Origin: a virus
Reading direction: 5' to 3' (one strand)
Length of the DNA stretch: 20,898 bases
IMG/VR virus record: IMGVR_UViG_3300027777_000186
Span: 1-20,898 of that record
Shown: one piece after another, positions 19,862 to 20,898 of the stretch
Layout: the number at the start of each line of letters is the position of its first letter
Numbering within the stretch: position 1 is the first letter of the stretch
The notes under the pieces: generated by a model
The model's database searches: none
What the model saw: only the letters and a program-made list of their open reading frames with translations
Told to the model about the DNA's origin: nothing
Made by a program: the position numbers and the translations under genes

Positions 19862-20233
19862 ATGAACAACCTATACAAAGTATACATTGCTAAACTTAAA
19901 CGACAACAAAACAATCCTCGTATTGTTCTCAAGGTTGGTATTACATCCTCCTCAGATGCGATGGATCGCTTAACCTACAAGGGTACCGATGAACCATATC
20001 CTATCTCTAACTATTTTTCTGATATTAAGATTATGGCTAGTTCAAGGAAGATCTATTCAAGAGAGGAAGCTGAAAGTATAGAAGCCTATATTATGCAAAG
20101 TATTAAGGGAACAGATCCATATTTTCATAACTGGCGTGAGAAAGATCAGATCTCTGGCATTACAGAGATGCGTATCTGGAACTATAATGAGTTTCTTAAA
20201 TCAATCGAACTTCTTATGGAATCAACCAAATAA
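19862..20233 (+). CDS. GIY-YIG-type nuclease-like protein, 123 aa
   Basis: The N-terminal LYKVYIAKLKRQQ (Tyr5/Tyr8) and VLKVGITSSSDAMDRL (Gly26, Arg36) match the GIY...YIG pair and the catalytic Arg helix of small GIY-YIG proteins such as the T5orf172/MUG113 group, where YIG often reads (K/V)(V/I)GIT. The helix SREEAESIEAYIM supplies the metal-binding Glu (Glu71 or Glu74) and FHNW a late Asn. ATG 19862 was chosen 5 nt after the previous stop. A free-standing nuclease, possibly selfish or involved in recombination. Its 3' end overlaps the relic ORF described at 20187-20291. Confidence 0.6.
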   Translation: MNNLYKVYIAKLKRQQNNPRIVLKVGITSSSDAMDRLTYKGTDEPYPISNYFSDIKIMASSRKIYSREEAESIEAYIMQSIKGTDPYFHNWREKDQISGITEMRIWNYNEFLKSIELLMESTK

Positions 20234-20291
20234 AACATATGACACAAATGATGGTCAAATTTACGTCATCTCTGAACCTCTACCGCAATAA
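20187..20291 (+). pseudogene. Truncated paralogue of the 11897 gene (C-terminal relic)
   Basis: In the frame ending at TAA 20291 the sequence reads YDTNDGQIYVISEPLPQ, matching YDTETKQIVVISKPLPQ at the end of the 11897-12151 protein (12 of 17 identical), followed by a stop in both. Upstream the similarity ends and the frame runs into the 3' end of the GIY-YIG-like gene; an ATG at 20187 would give only 34 aa. This looks like the remaining 3' end of a second copy, cut off at the nuclease gene boundary. A short functional ORF cannot be ruled out. Confidence 0.5.
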
Positions 20292-20297
20292 TTCCTG

Positions 20298-20332
20298 TTG
20301 CACTATTTTACTCGTTCATGCATAATACTTGT
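20298..20332 (+). promoter_or_regulatory. Sigma-70 promoter with +1 at ATG (mini-ORF 20333)
   Basis: -35 TTGCAC (20298), 17-bp spacer, -10 CATAAT (20321), ACTTGT, ATG. Confidence 0.55.
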
Positions 20333-20368
20333 ATGAAGAATAAATCACCCCTAACCCCAACTAAGTAA
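20333..20368 (+). CDS. Candidate leader peptide, 11 aa
   Basis: ATG 20333 sits at the predicted +1 and encodes MKNKSPLTPTK, then TAA. The next gene starts 4 nt later. The first four codons copy the MKNK start of the genes at 12353, 13637 and 19407, so this may be a real leader ORF or the intact head of a gene whose body was lost. Confidence 0.4.
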   Translation: MKNKSPLTPTK

Positions 20369-20372
20369 ACCC

Positions 20373-20546
20373 ATGTCAACGTCCTCTAAAATTATCATGT
20401 TTGTCTCTCTCTTTAACATTCTGTTCTGTACCTTTGAACTAGGTCGGATTTCAGCAGGAGGTCAAATGTCCTTACTCTCAACTCTCATCATTGCTGTAAT
20501 CTCTATAGCTTCAATGGTCGACGCCTTCTCTACAACATCAAAGTAA
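20373..20546 (+). CDS. Two-helix membrane miniprotein, 57 aa
   Basis: MSTSSKIIMFVSLFNILFCT, then FELGRISAGGQMSLLSTLII and AVISIASMVDAFSTTSK. Two hydrophobic helices (about 6-20 and 33-49) flank a short loop with one Arg, giving a hairpin in the membrane. It begins 4 nt after the 11-codon leader ORF and is probably translated by reinitiation or coupling. The next gene starts 1 nt after its stop. Function unknown. Confidence 0.6.
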   Translation: MSTSSKIIMFVSLFNILFCTFELGRISAGGQMSLLSTLIIAVISIASMVDAFSTTSK

Positions 20547-20547
20547 T

Positions 20548-20718
20548 ATGGAACCAACTCTATTAACCGAAACTATTGATTTGAATAAATGTGTAGGTGC
20601 TGTACATGATTGTAAGAACCCTGCAACTTGTTCTGTTAACCATCCAACCCTAGGAGATCTTCGAGTGTGTGAAGCTTGTAAGATTATTGTAGAAAATTTC
20701 AAACATGAATCCATTTAA
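20548..20718 (+). CDS. Small Cys-rich protein, 56 aa
   Basis: MEPTLLTETIDLNKCVGAVH, then DCKNPATCSVNHPTLGDLRV and CEACKIIVENF. Cys15, 22, 28, 42 and 45, with two His residues, could bind one zinc (a CEAC knuckle plus partners). It follows the membrane miniprotein by 1 nt and overlaps the next gene by 14 bp, so it is part of the same operon. No family recognised. Confidence 0.6.
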   Translation: MEPTLLTETIDLNKCVGAVHDCKNPATCSVNHPTLGDLRVCEACKIIVENFKHESI

Positions 20719-20898
20719 TCAACCTTCAGTATCAAGAGGTGAGTTCCGTCGAGCTCTTAAACTTAAAGTTTATCAAGAGCTTAACGTAGACTTCAATGAC
20801 CTTCCTGACATTATCGATATTGATGATGTATGGTGGGAGGGACAGACAGAAAAGGAAGCCCTGCAGATGATTGCCGGGTGTATTCAGGACTTTAAGGA
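20705..20898 (+). CDS. Hypothetical protein, N-terminal 64 aa (runs off window)
   Basis: ATG 20705 lies inside the end of the previous gene (14-bp overlap). The visible part is MNPFNQPSVSRGEFRRALKL, then KVYQELNVDFNDLPDIIDID and DVWWEGQTEKEALQMIAGCI, still open at the window edge. It has helical segments and an acidic patch; no motif is recognised in the visible part. Confidence 0.6.
   Translation, partial: MNPFNQPSVSRGEFRRALKLKVYQELNVDFNDLPDIIDIDDVWWEGQTEKEALQMIAGCIQDFK

Noticed and set aside
20239-20325. 28-codon ORF starting ATG ACA CAA
   Set aside because: It is in another frame over the relic that matches the end of the 11897 protein; the homologous frame is preferred.

Overview
This 20.9-kb window is most likely part of the genome of a large, AT-rich tailed bacteriophage. 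The evidence is a cluster of fibre-type structural genes, densely packed small genes of unknown function, three tRNA genes, HNH and GIY-YIG-type nuclease-like proteins, and T4-late-like promoter motifs (core TAAATA, one perfect TATAAATA). Together these suggest a T4-superfamily (myovirus-like) phage of a bacterium with a normal sigma-70 and Shine-Dalgarno system. The host cannot be named from this sequence.

Layout. (1) Positions 1-8966, minus strand: seven tail-fibre or adhesin-type genes. In transcription order they are an Mtd-N-like fibre protein (8966-8301), a small beta protein (8277-7930), a coiled-coil protein (7874-6948), two proteins sharing a C-terminal tip domain (6939-5767 and 5767-4604), a fibre-like protein (4584-3667) and a giant fibre (3657 to beyond base 1). 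The giant fibre is open for all 1219 codons seen and carries a cysteine-rich YadA/Hep_Hag-type beta-roll. (2) 9016-9948: an HNH protein, a small minus-strand gene and a metallopeptidase-like protein. (3) 9986-17777, plus strand: about 25 mostly small genes of early or accessory type, including a lipoprotein, membrane miniproteins, Cys-cluster proteins and two adjacent HAD-type phosphatases. (4) 17782-18627, minus strand: a basic-tailed protein and a zinc-ribbon/coiled-coil/membrane protein. (5) 18744-20898: a small gene, tRNA-Asn, tRNA-Leu, tRNA-Gln, a tiny minus-strand membrane ORF, a Cys-rich protein, a GIY-YIG-type protein, an apparent relic of a paralogous gene, and a run of small genes to the window edge.

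The most striking feature is regulatory. Eleven plus-strand start codons, nearly all of real genes, sit at a fixed distance from a sigma-70-type promoter: -35, 17-bp spacer, -10, exactly 6 nt, then ATG. A twelfth has a 16-bp spacer. This puts predicted +1 on the start codon, i.e. leaderless mRNAs. On the minus strand, TATAAATA-like late motifs lie 5-6 nt before five starts (three of them GTG), again predicting leaderless or nearly leaderless messages. Several plus-strand promoters have the -35 box fused to the stop codon of the gene upstream, and a subset share an almost invariant CTCCTAAAGCATA-type spacer. Genes inside operons more often show a Shine-Dalgarno sequence.

Limits: family assignments come from reading motifs by eye. 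No database search, promoter scan or structure prediction was run.
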